Assembly: GCF_008122265.1 (NCBI RefSeq) | Contig: NZ_CP043042.1 | Coordinates: 3,286,001 to 3,350,000 of the forward strand | From: Marinobacter fonticola | Lineage (GTDB): Bacteria > Pseudomonadota > Gammaproteobacteria > Pseudomonadales > Oleiphilaceae | DNA length: 64,000 nucleotides | Reading direction: 5' to 3' | Part shown: positions 1 to 8,977 of the stretch, piece by piece | Numbering within the stretch: position 1 is the first letter of the stretch | Layout of the letters: each line of letters starts with the position of its first letter | Notes under the pieces: generated by a model | Seen by the model: only the letters and a program-made list of their open reading frames with translations | Told to the model about the DNA's origin: nothing | The model's database searches: none | Translations under genes and position numbers: made by a program

Positions 1-50
1 AATTGATTGACTAAGGTTGATGAGAGGCTTATACCGCGAGGAGGTCAGGC

Positions 51-785
51 TCAGATCTGTTCGCTTTCGCTCACCTCAGCTTGGTTGCCGGCCATTTGGG
101 TCGAGCCGCAATTGAGGTAGTCCGAAGACTGCAGCCATTGCTGATCCGGATAGTAGGTAAAAACGAATTGACCGCCCTTCAGGCTATCCACCACCTTGCG
201 GATCACCTTCTGGCTGACCGCCGGGCAACCGTGACTGCGGCCAATACGTCCGTAACTCTGGACCCAGGAGGCATCGACGTAGTCGGCGCCGTGGATCACG
301 ATGGCACGCTGGCGGGCGAGATCGTTGATGCCGGGTTCGAGACCGTCGAGACGTAGGGAGTAGCCGTGCTTGCCACGGTAAGTTTCACGGGCCTGGAACA
401 GCCCGATGCTCGACTGATGGCTGCCCTCGACATTGGAAAAAGCGCTCGCCTGGACCAGACCGGAGTTTTTGCCATGGGCCACCAGGTCCCGTAGGACCAG
501 GGCGCCCGTCTCCAGGTCAAAGATCCAAAGCCGCCGCTCTGAGGACGGCAGGGAGAAGTCGATGACGGCGAGACGCTTGGGCTTGCCAAGTCCGCTGCTT
601 ACCGCACACTGAGAGGCTTGCAGAGCGTTTTTCAGCACGTCACGGCTGATCTCGGGGGCGGCTACGCTGAGCCTGCCGTACAGCGTTTTGTCGAGCCCGG
701 ACGCCAGCGTGTGCGAGGACAATGAAAACGAGAACAGTACGCCCAGTGCGACTGCCAGCACGCATTGAAAGCGACTGCTAAACAT
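51..785 (-). CDS. Murein L,D-transpeptidase catalytic domain protein (YkuD_2 type)
   Basis: Exported protein of 244 residues that probably acts on peptidoglycan peptides in the periplasm. The N terminus (MFSSRFQC then a hydrophobic stretch ending near ASG) looks like a signal peptide. The catalytic signature is visible: His165 in VIHGADYV and Cys187 in RSHGCPAV, the pattern of the YkuD_2 family. The ATG at 785 was chosen because a GAGAGG lies a few bases upstream and the signal peptide then begins at residue 1; a longer reading to 896 adds 37 residues with no export signal. It is divergent from a second L,D-transpeptidase gene at 908, so the 122 bp between them probably carries both promoters. 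Whether it cross-links, anchors a lipoprotein or is a carboxypeptidase cannot be read from sequence. Confidence 0.85.
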   Translation of the reverse strand: MFSSRFQCVLAVALGVLFSFSLSSHTLASGLDKTLYGRLSVAAPEISRDVLKNALQASQCAVSSGLGKPKRLAVIDFSLPSSERRLWIFDLETGALVLRDLVAHGKNSGLVQASAFSNVEGSHQSSIGLFQARETYRGKHGYSLRLDGLEPGINDLARQRAIVIHGADYVDASWVQSYGRIGRSHGCPAVSQKVIRKVVDSLKGGQFVFTYYPDQQWLQSSDYLNCGSTQMAGNQAEVSESEQI

Positions 786-907
786 CTTTAGACCTCTCGG
801 GTGTTTGAAACTCGGGTATCGCGAATTCAGTTCGGCGCAAATGCCGGGACTGACTTCCGGAGCCGCATGCCCCGAAAGGATGGTGCATTCTAGCAAGGTT
901 TTCTGCG

Positions 908-2506
908 ATGGAAATCAGGCTGTACAAAAACCATACAATCCGCAACGTATGGCGACGCGCTCTCGCCGTCGCCGTCTGCTTTTGCCTGCTACCGGCAGCC
1001 GAGGCCCTACACCGCATCGACCCCGATCAATGTGAGCCGCTGCCGGACAATTCGTCCTTTCATCACGCCGCCATGGCCAGATTCAGCACTCAGTCCGGCA
1101 GCGCCGAGCTCTGGGCCGACAGCCAACGCCTGCAAGCGTTGATCGACGCTCTCGACAGTCTGGCTGCCGATGGGCTGGAGCCGGCCGACTACCATACCGA
1201 TGCGCTCAAGCATGCGCTGGCCCATTTCAAAACGTGGGGCCAACTGGGGAAATGCGATATTCGCCTCGCCAATGATGCCTATCTTCGAGCCCTGACAGAT
1301 CTGCGGTTCGGCAAGACCCATAAGCGCGAGGAACACGCCATCTGGTACGCCGCCACTCTTTCACGCGGCGAAGATCCTGGCGGCGTAGTGACATTGGCGC
1401 TGAACGGCCTGGACAACCTGGCTCAAGCTTTGACGGATGCTCGTCCCGATTTGCCGCGATACCGCTACTTGCGGAGAGGGTTCGTGCAAGCCCAGGCCGA
1501 CTTCCCGCAAACCTGGGCACAGGTGCCGAACGGCCCCACTCTCGAGAAAGGCGACCGAGGGGACCGGGTCGCCCTATTGCGCGAGCGCTTGGCCGCGGAG
1601 GGCTACCTGACCTCGCCACCAGCGGTACGAGGCCAGCTCGGCGCGCCCTTCGACGATGACCTCGAGCTGGCGGTGGAGCGTTTCCAGCGCCGGCATAGTC
1701 TAACCGTGGACGGCAAGGTGGGCGCACGCACGATAGACGAGCTGAACATTTCGCCGCAGCAGCGCCTGGAACAGATTCGAGCCAACCTGGAGCGGTTGCG
1801 CTGGCTGGCCCGGGATATGGAACGCACGCTGCTGCTGGTGGACATCGCCGCGGCACGGATCCACTACTACGAGGATGGCGACCTGATCTGGTCCGGCCGG
1901 GCTCAGGTGGGCAAGCCCCGAAGAGCCACGCCGGAACTGAAATCGGTGATCACCCACGTCACGGTCAACCCGCACTGGAATATGCCGCGCAGTATCTTCC
2001 TGCGTGACGCCCTACCTTCGATCTTGCGGGATCCTCTTTACCTGAGCAAACGGGGCATCCGCGTCTATGACCGGGAGGGCAATGAGCTCACCCAGACCGA
2101 AGCCGACTGGAGCAACCCGCATGGCCTGAGGCTGCGCCAGGACCCGGGGCCAGGAAACGCCCTGGGCCAGGTGGCACTTCGTTTTTCCAATCCGTTCGCC
2201 GTTTACCTGCACGACACGCCGGCGGCGAGCCTGTTCGAGAGCCAAAATCGATTCTACAGCTCAGGCTGCGTCAGGGTGGAAGACGCGATGACACTGACCC
2301 GAATGCTGTTCCGCCATGCCAGCCCCGATTTCAAGCAGCACTTCGAAACCGTGCGGACATCCGGCGAATCCCAGAACATCCATCTGCCCCGCGGCGTCTA
2401 CATCCTAATGGCGTATTGGACGGCCGAAGCTGATGCCTCCGGCCAGATCACCTACCGGCCCGATGTTTACGGCAGCGACGGTCAGTTGCTGGCCTTGCTG
2501 GAGTAG
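908..2506 (+). CDS. L,D-transpeptidase with peptidoglycan-binding domain (YcbB/LdtD-like)
   Basis: Periplasmic enzyme of 532 residues resembling E. coli YcbB (LdtD), which makes 3-3 cross-links between meso-diaminopimelate residues of neighbouring stem peptides. After a short basic start and hydrophobic signal segment ending near AAEA, an N-terminal scaffold domain is followed by a PG_binding_1 domain (about residues 215-280, with GDRGDRVALLRERL and FQRRHSLTVDGKVG) and a YkuD catalytic domain. The catalytic motif YSSGCVRVE puts the nucleophile at Cys454, and HDTPAASLF precedes it as in the family. The protein is shorter than E. coli LdtD (about 615). It is transcribed away from the other L,D-transpeptidase at 785. 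Confidence 0.9.
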   Translation: MEIRLYKNHTIRNVWRRALAVAVCFCLLPAAEALHRIDPDQCEPLPDNSSFHHAAMARFSTQSGSAELWADSQRLQALIDALDSLAADGLEPADYHTDALKHALAHFKTWGQLGKCDIRLANDAYLRALTDLRFGKTHKREEHAIWYAATLSRGEDPGGVVTLALNGLDNLAQALTDARPDLPRYRYLRRGFVQAQADFPQTWAQVPNGPTLEKGDRGDRVALLRERLAAEGYLTSPPAVRGQLGAPFDDDLELAVERFQRRHSLTVDGKVGARTIDELNISPQQRLEQIRANLERLRWLARDMERTLLLVDIAAARIHYYEDGDLIWSGRAQVGKPRRATPELKSVITHVTVNPHWNMPRSIFLRDALPSILRDPLYLSKRGIRVYDREGNELTQTEADWSNPHGLRLRQDPGPGNALGQVALRFSNPFAVYLHDTPAASLFESQNRFYSSGCVRVEDAMTLTRMLFRHASPDFKQHFETVRTSGESQNIHLPRGVYILMAYWTAEADASGQITYRPDVYGSDGQLLALLE

Positions 2507-2789
2507 AGGTTATGAACAGGCCAGTTTTCCCGCAGTAAACGCCCACCACGCCTTATATCACCCCTGATATCACCCCTGTCCGCATCGACCCACTAGCCGG
2601 TGTGCGAAAAATGTCGGCACACGTTCCCTACCAGACAGTGCACTCGTTTTTACCGGCAGTGCCTTAACACTCGCGAATACCTTCAGCGACAGTTGTTTAC
2701 ATTTTCGAACTACAGGAACAGGAGACATTGCCGATAATAAAGTTAGAAAAAGCATTAATTGCCATATTCACCCAACGGAATATCCGCTA

Positions 2790-4466
2790 ATGAGTAAATT
2801 CAATCGTCTGCGTATTCGATCCCGCCTGCTCATTGCTGTGCTGGTTCCGGTTGTTCTTACGGCCCTGACCTTGAGCTGGCTTACCGTGAACCAGCTCAGA
2901 AGTGGCGGCGAGGCCGAAATCGAGCTGCTTCGACAAAACCTGATCGAGGCGCGCAAGGCCGGCCTGAAAAACATCGTCGAGACGACGCAGTCGGTTATCC
3001 GGGAGGCCATGGGCGATCCCACCCTCAGCGAGGACGAAGCCAAGAAAGAGGCCCGTGAACGCATCCGGTCCATTACGTTCAGCGACAACAACTACGTGTT
3101 CGCCTATCAGCGTGATCTGTTCAACCTCGCCTACCGACCCGATCCGAGCCGCGAAGGGCCGACGACCAATCCCGACGTCCGCAAGCTGATCAGCAACATC
3201 ATCAAGGCAGCGGAGCGTGATGGCTTCCATACCTACGATTGGCCCAATCCCGCGACCGGCAACATCGAGCAGAAAGTGTCTTACGCCACCATTATCCCGG
3301 AGTGGAACTGGATGATTGGCGCTGGCGTTTATACAACGGATATTCAGGTTGCCTTAACAAAGGCACAAGGCGAGGTAGAGGCGAGTGTGGACCAGGCCAT
3401 TATGTTCTTTGCGCTTGTCACCTTGGCTGTCATTGTCGCCGCCTTGCTGATTGGCCTGTCTGTCGGCCGCACGGTCACCAAACCACTAAACCGCGTCAGC
3501 GACTTGATGCGGGAAATTGCCGAGGGTGAAGGCGACCTGCGCCAGCGCTTACCGGAAGACGGCAACGACGAGCTCGCTGAACTGGGCCGGCGCTTCAATG
3601 CCTTTACCATCAAGATCCAAAACACGATCCGGGAGGTCGGCGCAACCACAGACCAGGTGGCCTCCGCCGCCGAAGAGCTTAGCCGGGTCGCGGTCGAGAC
3701 CCGCGCTTCGGTACAGGAGCAAGGCTCGGAAACCGACCAGATCGCTTCCGCCATTAACCAGATGGCGGCGACGATCCAGCAGATCTCAGGCAACGCCAAC
3801 GAAGTTGAGAGCGCCGCTTCCGATACGGACCGGATGGCGAAGGACGGTGGGGCCACCATTGCCCAGGCCCAGGCTGCAGTGAATCAACTGTCGGAAGAAA
3901 TCGAAGACACGGCCAGTACCATCAGCGCATTGGCACAGAAATCAGACGATATTCAGCAGGTTCTGGACGTGATTCACGCGGTCACCGAGCAGACCAATCT
4001 GCTCGCGCTCAACGCAGCTATCGAAGCGGCACGCGCTGGCGAGCATGGCCGTGGGTTTTCGGTGGTCGCGGACGAAGTGCGCCAGCTGGCAAAACGCAGT
4101 GCCGAATCGGCTGATCAGATCCGCAGCATGATTGAAGGTTTCGTCACCGAATCTCGGGCAGCCGTAGAGCGTATGAACGCCTCGCAGAATCGGTCCGGGG
4201 AAACAGTGGAACGCATTAACCACGCCACATCGGCGTTGAACACGATTGAAAATTCGGTGGGCCATATCCACGATCAGGTCACACAGATCGCAACAGCAGC
4301 GGAAGAGCAAAGTCAGGTCGCCGAAGAGATTAACCGCAACGTGGTTAGAATCGTTGAAGCGGCTCAACGTAGCGATACTGGGGTGACGCAGACCAACGAT
4401 GCCAGTCAGGAGCTGGCTCGCCTGGGCGAGAACCTAAGGGACTTGGTAGGACAATTCAAAGTTTAG
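2790..4466 (+). CDS. Methyl-accepting chemotaxis protein with periplasmic Cache domain
   Basis: Inner-membrane chemoreceptor, 558 residues. One membrane segment lies near residues 12-32 and a second near 204-226. Between them is a periplasmic sensor with single-Cache features ([10 protein letters not shown], then [15 protein letters not shown] and [12 protein letters not shown]), the sCache_2 pattern that often binds small carboxylates. A HAMP domain follows, then a long helical signalling domain. The CheA/CheW-binding hairpin tip is visible around [20 protein letters not shown]. No C-terminal NWETF-like pentapeptide is present. Ribosome binding at the ATG is weak (GGAATATCC). No che genes lie nearby, so it is a dispersed receptor; the ligand is unknown. 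Confidence 0.92.
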   Translation: MSKFNRLRIRSRLLIAVLVPVVLTALTLSWLTVNQLRSGGEAEIELLRQNLIEARKAGLKNIVETTQSVIREAMGDPTLSEDEAKKEARERIRSITFSDNNYVFAYQRDLFNLAYRPDPSREGPTTNPDVRKLISNIIKAAERDGFHTYDWPNPATGNIEQKVSYATIIPEWNWMIGAGVYTTDIQVALTKAQGEVEASVDQAIMFFALVTLAVIVAALLIGLSVGRTVTKPLNRVSDLMREIAEGEGDLRQRLPEDGNDELAELGRRFNAFTIKIQNTIREVGATTDQVASAAEELSRVAVETRASVQEQGSETDQIASAINQMAATIQQISGNANEVESAASDTDRMAKDGGATIAQAQAAVNQLSEEIEDTASTISALAQKSDDIQQVLDVIHAVTEQTNLLALNAAIEAARAGEHGRGFSVVADEVRQLAKRSAESADQIRSMIEGFVTESRAAVERMNASQNRSGETVERINHATSALNTIENSVGHIHDQVTQIATAAEEQSQVAEEINRNVVRIVEAAQRSDTGVTQTNDASQELARLGENLRDLVGQFKV

Positions 4467-4499
4467 AGTCTATCAATATCTAAATAGACGCAAAAGGCG

Positions 4500-4523
4500 C
4501 CGACCCGCAAAGCTGCGGGTCGG
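4500..4523. terminator. Bidirectional terminator hairpin between convergent genes
   Basis: Perfect 10-bp stem CCGACCCGCA / TGCGGGTCGG with loop AAGC, placed between the chemoreceptor stop and the stop of the convergent PEP-CTERM gene. Read on the minus strand it is followed by a short T run (CCTTTTG), so it fits the minus-strand gene best. Confidence 0.65.
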
Positions 4524-4555
4524 AGCACACGTGCTAGGTCTGCAAGCTCTGAAGC

Positions 4556-5257
4556 TTATGCAGCAGACTTACGACGGGCTGCAGCGCCCATGCCTAGCAG
4601 ACCCATGCCGAACAGTGCCAGAGTACCGGGCTCGGGTACTTCAGCTACCGCAGCAACGTCGGTCAGACCAACGACGATGTCGTTAAAGTCGCCGTCGCCG
4701 TTAGCTTGGTCTTCGAAAGCAACAACCAGGTTAGAGCCGAACAGGCCTTCACCAGAAGTACCTACGGTATCGTAGATCAGGGCCGGATCGAACGATGCGT
4801 TCATGTCCGGATCTGAGAAGTACTTGTTGCCGTTACCATTATCGATGTAGAAACCGAAAACGTTACCAAGCTGCACCTGATTACCTGTGGTCAGGTTGGT
4901 CGCCAGACCGGTAGCCAGATCGAAAGTCACCGTGGCACTTGTGTTAATGTCCGTGCCACCAGTAAACAATTCAAGCTCTTCGCCAGTGTTCTGGTCGAAG
5001 ATACCGAACGAGTTGCCGCTTGCCAGGTTAGCGTACTCAGCAAGCAAGGTGACGTTGGTGTCATCGAGATCGCCATCGGTATCAGTGAGAGTGACATAGC
5101 TCGCACCAGTATCGGAGTACTTGCCATCCGGTACATCAGCGAATACCTGATCGCCGCTATCGGTTTTCAGATCGGCCAGATCTGTGGGCACTGCTGCGAC
5201 ACTGCCTGCAGCTAACATAAACGCTGAACTTACGAGTAGTTTTTTTGCGAACATCAT
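4556..5257 (-). CDS. PEP-CTERM sorting domain protein
   Basis: Exported acidic protein of 233 residues. It starts with a signal peptide (MMFAKKLLVSSAFMLAAGSVAA) and ends with a typical PEP-CTERM signal: VPEPGTLALFGMGLLGMG followed by the basic tail AARRKSAA (residues about 207-233). In this family the C-terminal signal is recognised by an exosortase and the product goes to the surface or the exopolysaccharide matrix. The body is rich in Asp, Asn, Gly and Thr, with a DUF4114-like end (VVAFEDQANGDGDFNDIVVGL) close to the sorting signal. AGGAGGAC lies just before two consecutive ATGs; spacing favours the second (5254). A sigma-54 type promoter is found upstream at 5334-5350. No exosortase gene is in the window. 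Confidence 0.9.
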   Translation of the reverse strand: MMFAKKLLVSSAFMLAAGSVAAVPTDLADLKTDSGDQVFADVPDGKYSDTGASYVTLTDTDGDLDDTNVTLLAEYANLASGNSFGIFDQNTGEELELFTGGTDINTSATVTFDLATGLATNLTTGNQVQLGNVFGFYIDNGNGNKYFSDPDMNASFDPALIYDTVGTSGEGLFGSNLVVAFEDQANGDGDFNDIVVGLTDVAAVAEVPEPGTLALFGMGLLGMGAAARRKSAA

Positions 5258-5333
5258 GTCCTCCTGGACTTACTCCATTTCATGTGACTCCCCGCCGATG
5301 AAAAGTCATAAACGGGAAACGCTATCCGAGAGT

Positions 5334-5350
5334 AGCAAGGGCAATGCCAA
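5334..5350 (-). promoter_or_regulatory. Sigma-54 (-24/-12) promoter for the PEP-CTERM gene
   Basis: On the minus strand the sequence TTGGCATTGCCCTTGCT matches the sigma-54 consensus TTGGCAC-N5-TTGCT, with GG and GC separated by exactly 10 nt. Transcription would start near 5323, leaving a leader of about 65 nt before the start codon. PEP-CTERM genes in other proteobacteria are known to be RpoN/PrsK/PrsR controlled, so motif and context agree. Confidence 0.7.
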
Positions 5351-5735
5351 CTCTCTCAAACGCCCGCCCCAGGCCTTTCTGAACTTTCGTTAATAGTCAA
5401 ATCGTTAAAGATTCAAACACATCGATTAAAGTTACACATGAAACTTAATGCCTTGTTTTTACTTATTTTTATTTTTATCTATCTATCGCGTTTTAAACAT
5501 AAGTTAAACCTTGGTCTCAGATGGCTGTTAAATTCGTTGCTTTAGTATCGTCAAGTAAGCTGACACCTGGACAGTCGACCGCTCTCGCGGTATTAAGTGG
5601 CTACTCTCCGGGACTTAAGAAGCCTCCGATGGCCCTTAGGGTCAACACCAAAGGTCAACAGATCGGATGCCTGATCAGCCCAACTAGGTCCGGTCGCGAA
5701 TGGATCGGCCTGCGGTCCAGTTAACAGTGAGTCTT
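5351..5735. other. AT-rich intergenic region between divergent genes
   Basis: This stretch lies between the sigma-54 promoter of the PEP-CTERM gene and the VanZ-like gene. Its middle part (about 5395-5515) is strongly AT-rich compared with its surroundings and would be a suitable place for activator (EBP) binding or an H-NS-like silencer. A 67-codon reading frame from 5521 has no ribosome binding site and no recognisable product. No other structure seen. Confidence 0.4.
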
Positions 5736-6704
5736 ATGCCGAATATCGCCACCCTCTTTACTACTCCGCCATTCCGGCGCATCCGGATCCTCTACGCCAC
5801 CATTGCGCTGTTTTTGCTGCCTCTGTTCTTCATGGGCGGCCCGGACTGGACATCCGGTCCACTTTTCAAGGCAGCCTGGAATCTGGGGCATATTCTCTTC
5901 TTCGCCCTCTTCACGCTCGCGCTGCAGCCGCAGGATAGGCTCTCAGGCGTTCGCCTGTGGTTGGGCATGACGTTGGCAGTTATTGTGGCGGGCATCGTCA
6001 TCGAATGGCTGCAGGGCAACCTTGGCCGTCAAAGTGACTGGCACGATATTTTGCGAAATCTGGTGGGCACTTGGTTGGTATTGGCTTGGGTGAAGCAGCC
6101 CGCCGGCCAAACCTACGGTGCCCGTCAGTCCCGGGCCAGAGCTATACGCTGGCTCCTACGCGGCATCGCCCTGGCGCTACTGGCCGTAGAGCTCACGGCA
6201 GTGGCCGCAGTGGCCCTACGGCAGTATCACATTAGCCAGCAATTGCCGACGCTCTACGATTTCAGCCAGTCGAACCCACTGCATTTCTGGCGAGGCAACG
6301 TGTATCGCTCAACCGAACATACGTTCGAGAACGATTTCAGCCTACGCATCGAACTGGGAACGAACTTTTACACCGGCGCTGCCTTGGATAACTTGCCGGA
6401 CGACTGGCGCAACTATGAAGCCCTGGTTGTGACGATATTTAATCCGGAGCGGACGCCGGTGGACATGACTCTCCGCGTCAACGACGTTGTTCACGACCGC
6501 GGGCGCAATGCCTATAATGACCGCTACAACAGGCGATTGCCGCTACAATCCGGCATGAACCGCGTGCGCATCCCGCTGAGCGAGATCCGTGACGCTCCGG
6601 CATCGCGTACCATGGACATGGACGAAATACGCCGTTTAGTGATTTTCACGACACAGCTCGAGCAGCGGCGCGAATTGTACCTACAGGAGCTGTCTCTCGA
6701 CTGA
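5736..6704 (+). CDS. VanZ-like membrane protein with C-terminal extracytoplasmic domain
   Basis: Protein of 322 residues from the ATG at 5736. The N-terminal half is VanZ-like, with hydrophobic segments around LYATIALFLLPLFFMGG, NLGHILFFALFTLAL, LGMTLAVIVAGIVIEWLQ and the family motif IEWLQGNLGRQSDWHDILRNLVG. A further membrane segment (LLRGIALALLAVELTAVAAVAL) leads into about 150 soluble residues with beta-rich, carbohydrate-binding-module-like character (DFSLRIELGTNFYTGAALDN, MNRVRIPLSEI). The start is uncertain: an in-frame ATG at 5700 adds 12 residues, and only a weak AGTGAG precedes 5736. Function of the family outside glycopeptide resistance is unknown. Confidence 0.8.
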   Translation: MPNIATLFTTPPFRRIRILYATIALFLLPLFFMGGPDWTSGPLFKAAWNLGHILFFALFTLALQPQDRLSGVRLWLGMTLAVIVAGIVIEWLQGNLGRQSDWHDILRNLVGTWLVLAWVKQPAGQTYGARQSRARAIRWLLRGIALALLAVELTAVAAVALRQYHISQQLPTLYDFSQSNPLHFWRGNVYRSTEHTFENDFSLRIELGTNFYTGAALDNLPDDWRNYEALVVTIFNPERTPVDMTLRVNDVVHDRGRNAYNDRYNRRLPLQSGMNRVRIPLSEIRDAPASRTMDMDEIRRLVIFTTQLEQRRELYLQELSLD

Positions 6705-6831
6705 CCCGGGCGCGCGTGCACGGCACACTAGTTCGGCGCAGAGCTTTACTTGTGTAAATGCAACGCTGGCTATCCTATGCAAACTATTGCCTTTGTTGCT
6801 CTACAACGATTGAAATTATTTCCAAACGACT

Positions 6832-7251
6832 ATGACGACAACCAATCTGAGCTTTCAACTGACCGACACCAAGGAATTACCCACTGCGCTCAACTGGCTC
6901 GACGGACACTTCTCCGAAGCGGGTGCCGATGCGGGGGTCAATGCCGATCTTAAACAGTTGCTGAACGCTCAAGTGCAGGACGTATTCAGCCATCACGCTC
7001 ATGAGCCTCGCAGCGTCGAAATGCACGTGGAACTGGAGCTGGATCGGGGGCAGGTTTTGCTAAGGCTGATCGATAACGGCCAACCGTATAATCCTCTGAG
7101 CAATGGCCTGTCGGCGAAAAACCAGGGAGGAGCGTCAAAGAGCTGCAGTTGCGGCGCGGTATTAATTCAAGAACTCACCGATGCACAATCCTATCGTCGC
7201 CGGCACGAGCATAATGTTCTGGAGTTGACCCGCCATTTTCTGCCGGGCTAA
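6832..7251 (+). CDS. RsbW-like ATP-binding protein (anti-sigma kinase fold)
   Basis: Small protein of 139 residues that looks like a HATPase_c_2 / RsbW-type serine kinase domain. The N-box equivalent is around LKQLLNAQVQDVFSHH and the G1 box is LRLIDNGQPYNP, close to the family DxGxPFDP. A glycine-rich segment (GASKSCSCGAVLIQELTD) occupies the position of the G2 lid, and the C terminus (HEHNVLELTRHF) matches the final strand of the fold (N-x-L-x-L). The N-box asparagine is replaced (QDVFSHH), so kinase activity is doubtful. No STAS antagonist or sigma factor is adjacent. Partners cannot be named. Confidence 0.7.
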   Translation: MTTTNLSFQLTDTKELPTALNWLDGHFSEAGADAGVNADLKQLLNAQVQDVFSHHAHEPRSVEMHVELELDRGQVLLRLIDNGQPYNPLSNGLSAKNQGGASKSCSCGAVLIQELTDAQSYRRRHEHNVLELTRHFLPG

Positions 7252-7316
7252 CACGTCCTTCTGCCCAAGCTAAAACGCAAGATGTATGGTTAGCGCCCCC
7301 GAGCAACAACTCAGTT

Positions 7317-8171
7317 TTAAAGGGCGTCCAACGCCACTTTTAGCGTCTCGCCAATCCGTGCGTTGAGCTTCAGGCTTACCAGGTCGTCGGCCCGGGTGCG
7401 ACCGATGTTCAGCGTCGCCACCGGCTTTTCCCACTCCCTGGCGTAACGGCAAAAGCGGAAACCGGAATACACCATCAGCGAAGAACCAACGACTAACAGG
7501 CCATCGCTGGCCTTTAGGGTATCCAAGGCAGACGTTACGCGCTGTTTCGGCACGAAGTCACCAAAGAAGACCACATCGGGTTTGAGGATACCGTCGCAAT
7601 TGGGGCAGTTCGCGACCTGAAACTTGCTGAAATCCACATCCAGATCCGCATCGCCGTCCGGCGCGGTGGCTGCGGTGTAGTGACGAAAAGCCGGGTTCAG
7701 GTCGCTGCAGCGGGCATGGACTTCGTCGCGATCGCAGCGGTAGCCGCAATCCATACAGATCACCTGGTCTGCGCGACCATGCAGATCCAGCACCGACTCG
7801 GCCCCCGCACGCTGGTGCAGGCGGTCCACGTTTTGGGTCACCGTCAGGCGCGAGTGGGCTCGGCGCTCCAGCTCCGCCAGTAAGAAATGGGCCGGGTTGG
7901 GCTGGGCATTGCGCATCACCGGCCAGCCAATGAGGCTGCGCCCCCAGTAACGCCGGCGGGTGTGGTCTTCGGTCATGAACGCTTGGTGCTGCACCGGTTG
8001 CTTACGCTTCCAAGCACCGTCGCCGTCGCGGTAGTCCGGAATGCCGGAATCGGTACTGACACCTGCGCCGGTAAGCACCAGCAACTTGGGGTGGCGGTCG
8101 ATAAATTCGGCCAGCCGTGCGCCCGCCTCCTCAGGTCGATGCAGCTCAAGGGGTGGCAGATCAGCAGTCAT
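7317..8171 (-). CDS. NAD-dependent protein deacylase, sirtuin family (SIRT4-like)
   Basis: Cytoplasmic Sir2-family enzyme, 284 residues from the ATG at 8171, that removes acyl groups from lysines using NAD. NAD-binding motifs are clear: VLTGAGVSTDSGIPDYRD, TQNVDRLHQRAG with the catalytic His in LDLHGR, and VVGSSLMVYSGFR. Zinc is held by two Cys pairs, CMDC and CPNC. The sequence is longer than E. coli CobB and has the extended zinc module of class II (SIRT4-like) sirtuins, often deacylases or lipoamidases. An upstream in-frame start at 8207 adds 12 residues; neither has a strong ribosome binding site. It is convergent with the RsbW-like gene. Substrates are not predictable. Confidence 0.9.
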   Translation of the reverse strand: MTADLPPLELHRPEEAGARLAEFIDRHPKLLVLTGAGVSTDSGIPDYRDGDGAWKRKQPVQHQAFMTEDHTRRRYWGRSLIGWPVMRNAQPNPAHFLLAELERRAHSRLTVTQNVDRLHQRAGAESVLDLHGRADQVICMDCGYRCDRDEVHARCSDLNPAFRHYTAATAPDGDADLDVDFSKFQVANCPNCDGILKPDVVFFGDFVPKQRVTSALDTLKASDGLLVVGSSLMVYSGFRFCRYAREWEKPVATLNIGRTRADDLVSLKLNARIGETLKVALDAL

Positions 8172-8376
8172 GGAACGCGGTCTCGCGGAATAAGCGTCTA
8201 AAACCATATTACTACTTTAGTGATCGTTGCCCCGTCCGCCAAGGTCGTTTTGGCGTATCGGTATCGGTAAATGCCGCTAGTGCAGCGTCTGAATCATCTT
8301 CACAATGTTGCTAGAAACTTGGCATCCCATTAGTTTGCGCGATAAATTAACGCCATATCTTTCTGGGGAGCCTCCG

Positions 8377-8826
8377 ATGTCCAAGAACGACGAATGCGAT
8401 GAATTGAGACTGGAAAACCAGCTCTGCTTTGCCCTGCATTCCACGTCTCTGATGATGACCAAGGTGTATAAGCCCTTTCTCCGGGAATTGGGCCTGACTT
8501 ACCCGCAATACCTGGCCATGCTGGTTCTATGGGAATCTAACGGACTTACCGTAGGCGAAATGAGTCAACGCCTGTTGACCGATCCGGGATCCCTCACTCC
8601 ACTGCTAAAACGTCTGGAAGCCGAAGGCTTAATCAAACGCACCCGCCGCCCCACAGACGAGCGTGTTGTCGAGTTGCGACTGACCACTGATGGCCAGCAG
8701 CTACGCGAAAAAGCACGCGCAGTACCGAGTTGTATCGCGGACGCCAGCGATCGGAGCATCGAACGTCTGATGGCTCTGAAAGAGGAACTGGTGGCTCTTC
8801 GCAATAACCTGCAGAGCGCCCTTTAA
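8377..8826 (+). CDS. ohrR: Organic hydroperoxide-responsive MarR-family repressor OhrR
   Basis: Winged-helix repressor of 149 residues that releases DNA when an N-terminal cysteine is oxidised by organic peroxides. The reactive cysteine is Cys17 in the family motif NQLCFALHS; further cysteines (Cys7 and one in AVPSCIAD) might form a disulfide as in 2-Cys OhrR. The helix-turn-helix with LTYPQYLAMLVLWE, LTVGEMSQRL and the wing RRPTDERVVELRLT is typical. The ATG at 8377 was chosen because GGGGAG lies 6-7 nt upstream and the protein then has normal length. Its target ohr follows in the same direction 292 bp later, with its own presumed promoter between them. Confidence 0.93.
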   Translation: MSKNDECDELRLENQLCFALHSTSLMMTKVYKPFLRELGLTYPQYLAMLVLWESNGLTVGEMSQRLLTDPGSLTPLLKRLEAEGLIKRTRRPTDERVVELRLTTDGQQLREKARAVPSCIADASDRSIERLMALKEELVALRNNLQSAL

Positions 8827-8838
8827 GGACAGCCTTCA

Positions 8839-8882
8839 GCCCGTCGCCAACGACCGTATGGCCCGTCGCCGACGACCGTATG
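8839..8882. repeat. 22-bp tandem direct repeat (2 copies)
   Basis: Two adjacent 22-bp copies (8839-8860 and 8861-8882) differing at one position; the core reads CGTCGCC(A/G)ACGACCGTATG. It begins 13 bp after the ohrR stop codon. Role unknown; a duplicated protein-binding site or simple slippage duplication are both possible. Confidence 0.75.
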
Positions 8883-8977
8883 AAAAGGGTGATACTCGCT
8901 TGGAAAAGACAATAGAGGGCGATAGAACGCGTGCAGAAAAGAATCGATTTAAAGACGGTCATGACCATCACCGAAAT

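Noticed and set aside
1227..1856. 209-codon frame antisense to the L,D-transpeptidase gene
   Set aside because: Pro/Arg/Ala-rich translation typical of shadow frames, while the + strand product is a recognised enzyme.
5521..5724. 67-codon open frame before the VanZ-like gene
   Set aside because: No ribosome binding site, no recognisable product, and it overlaps one possible start of the VanZ-like gene.
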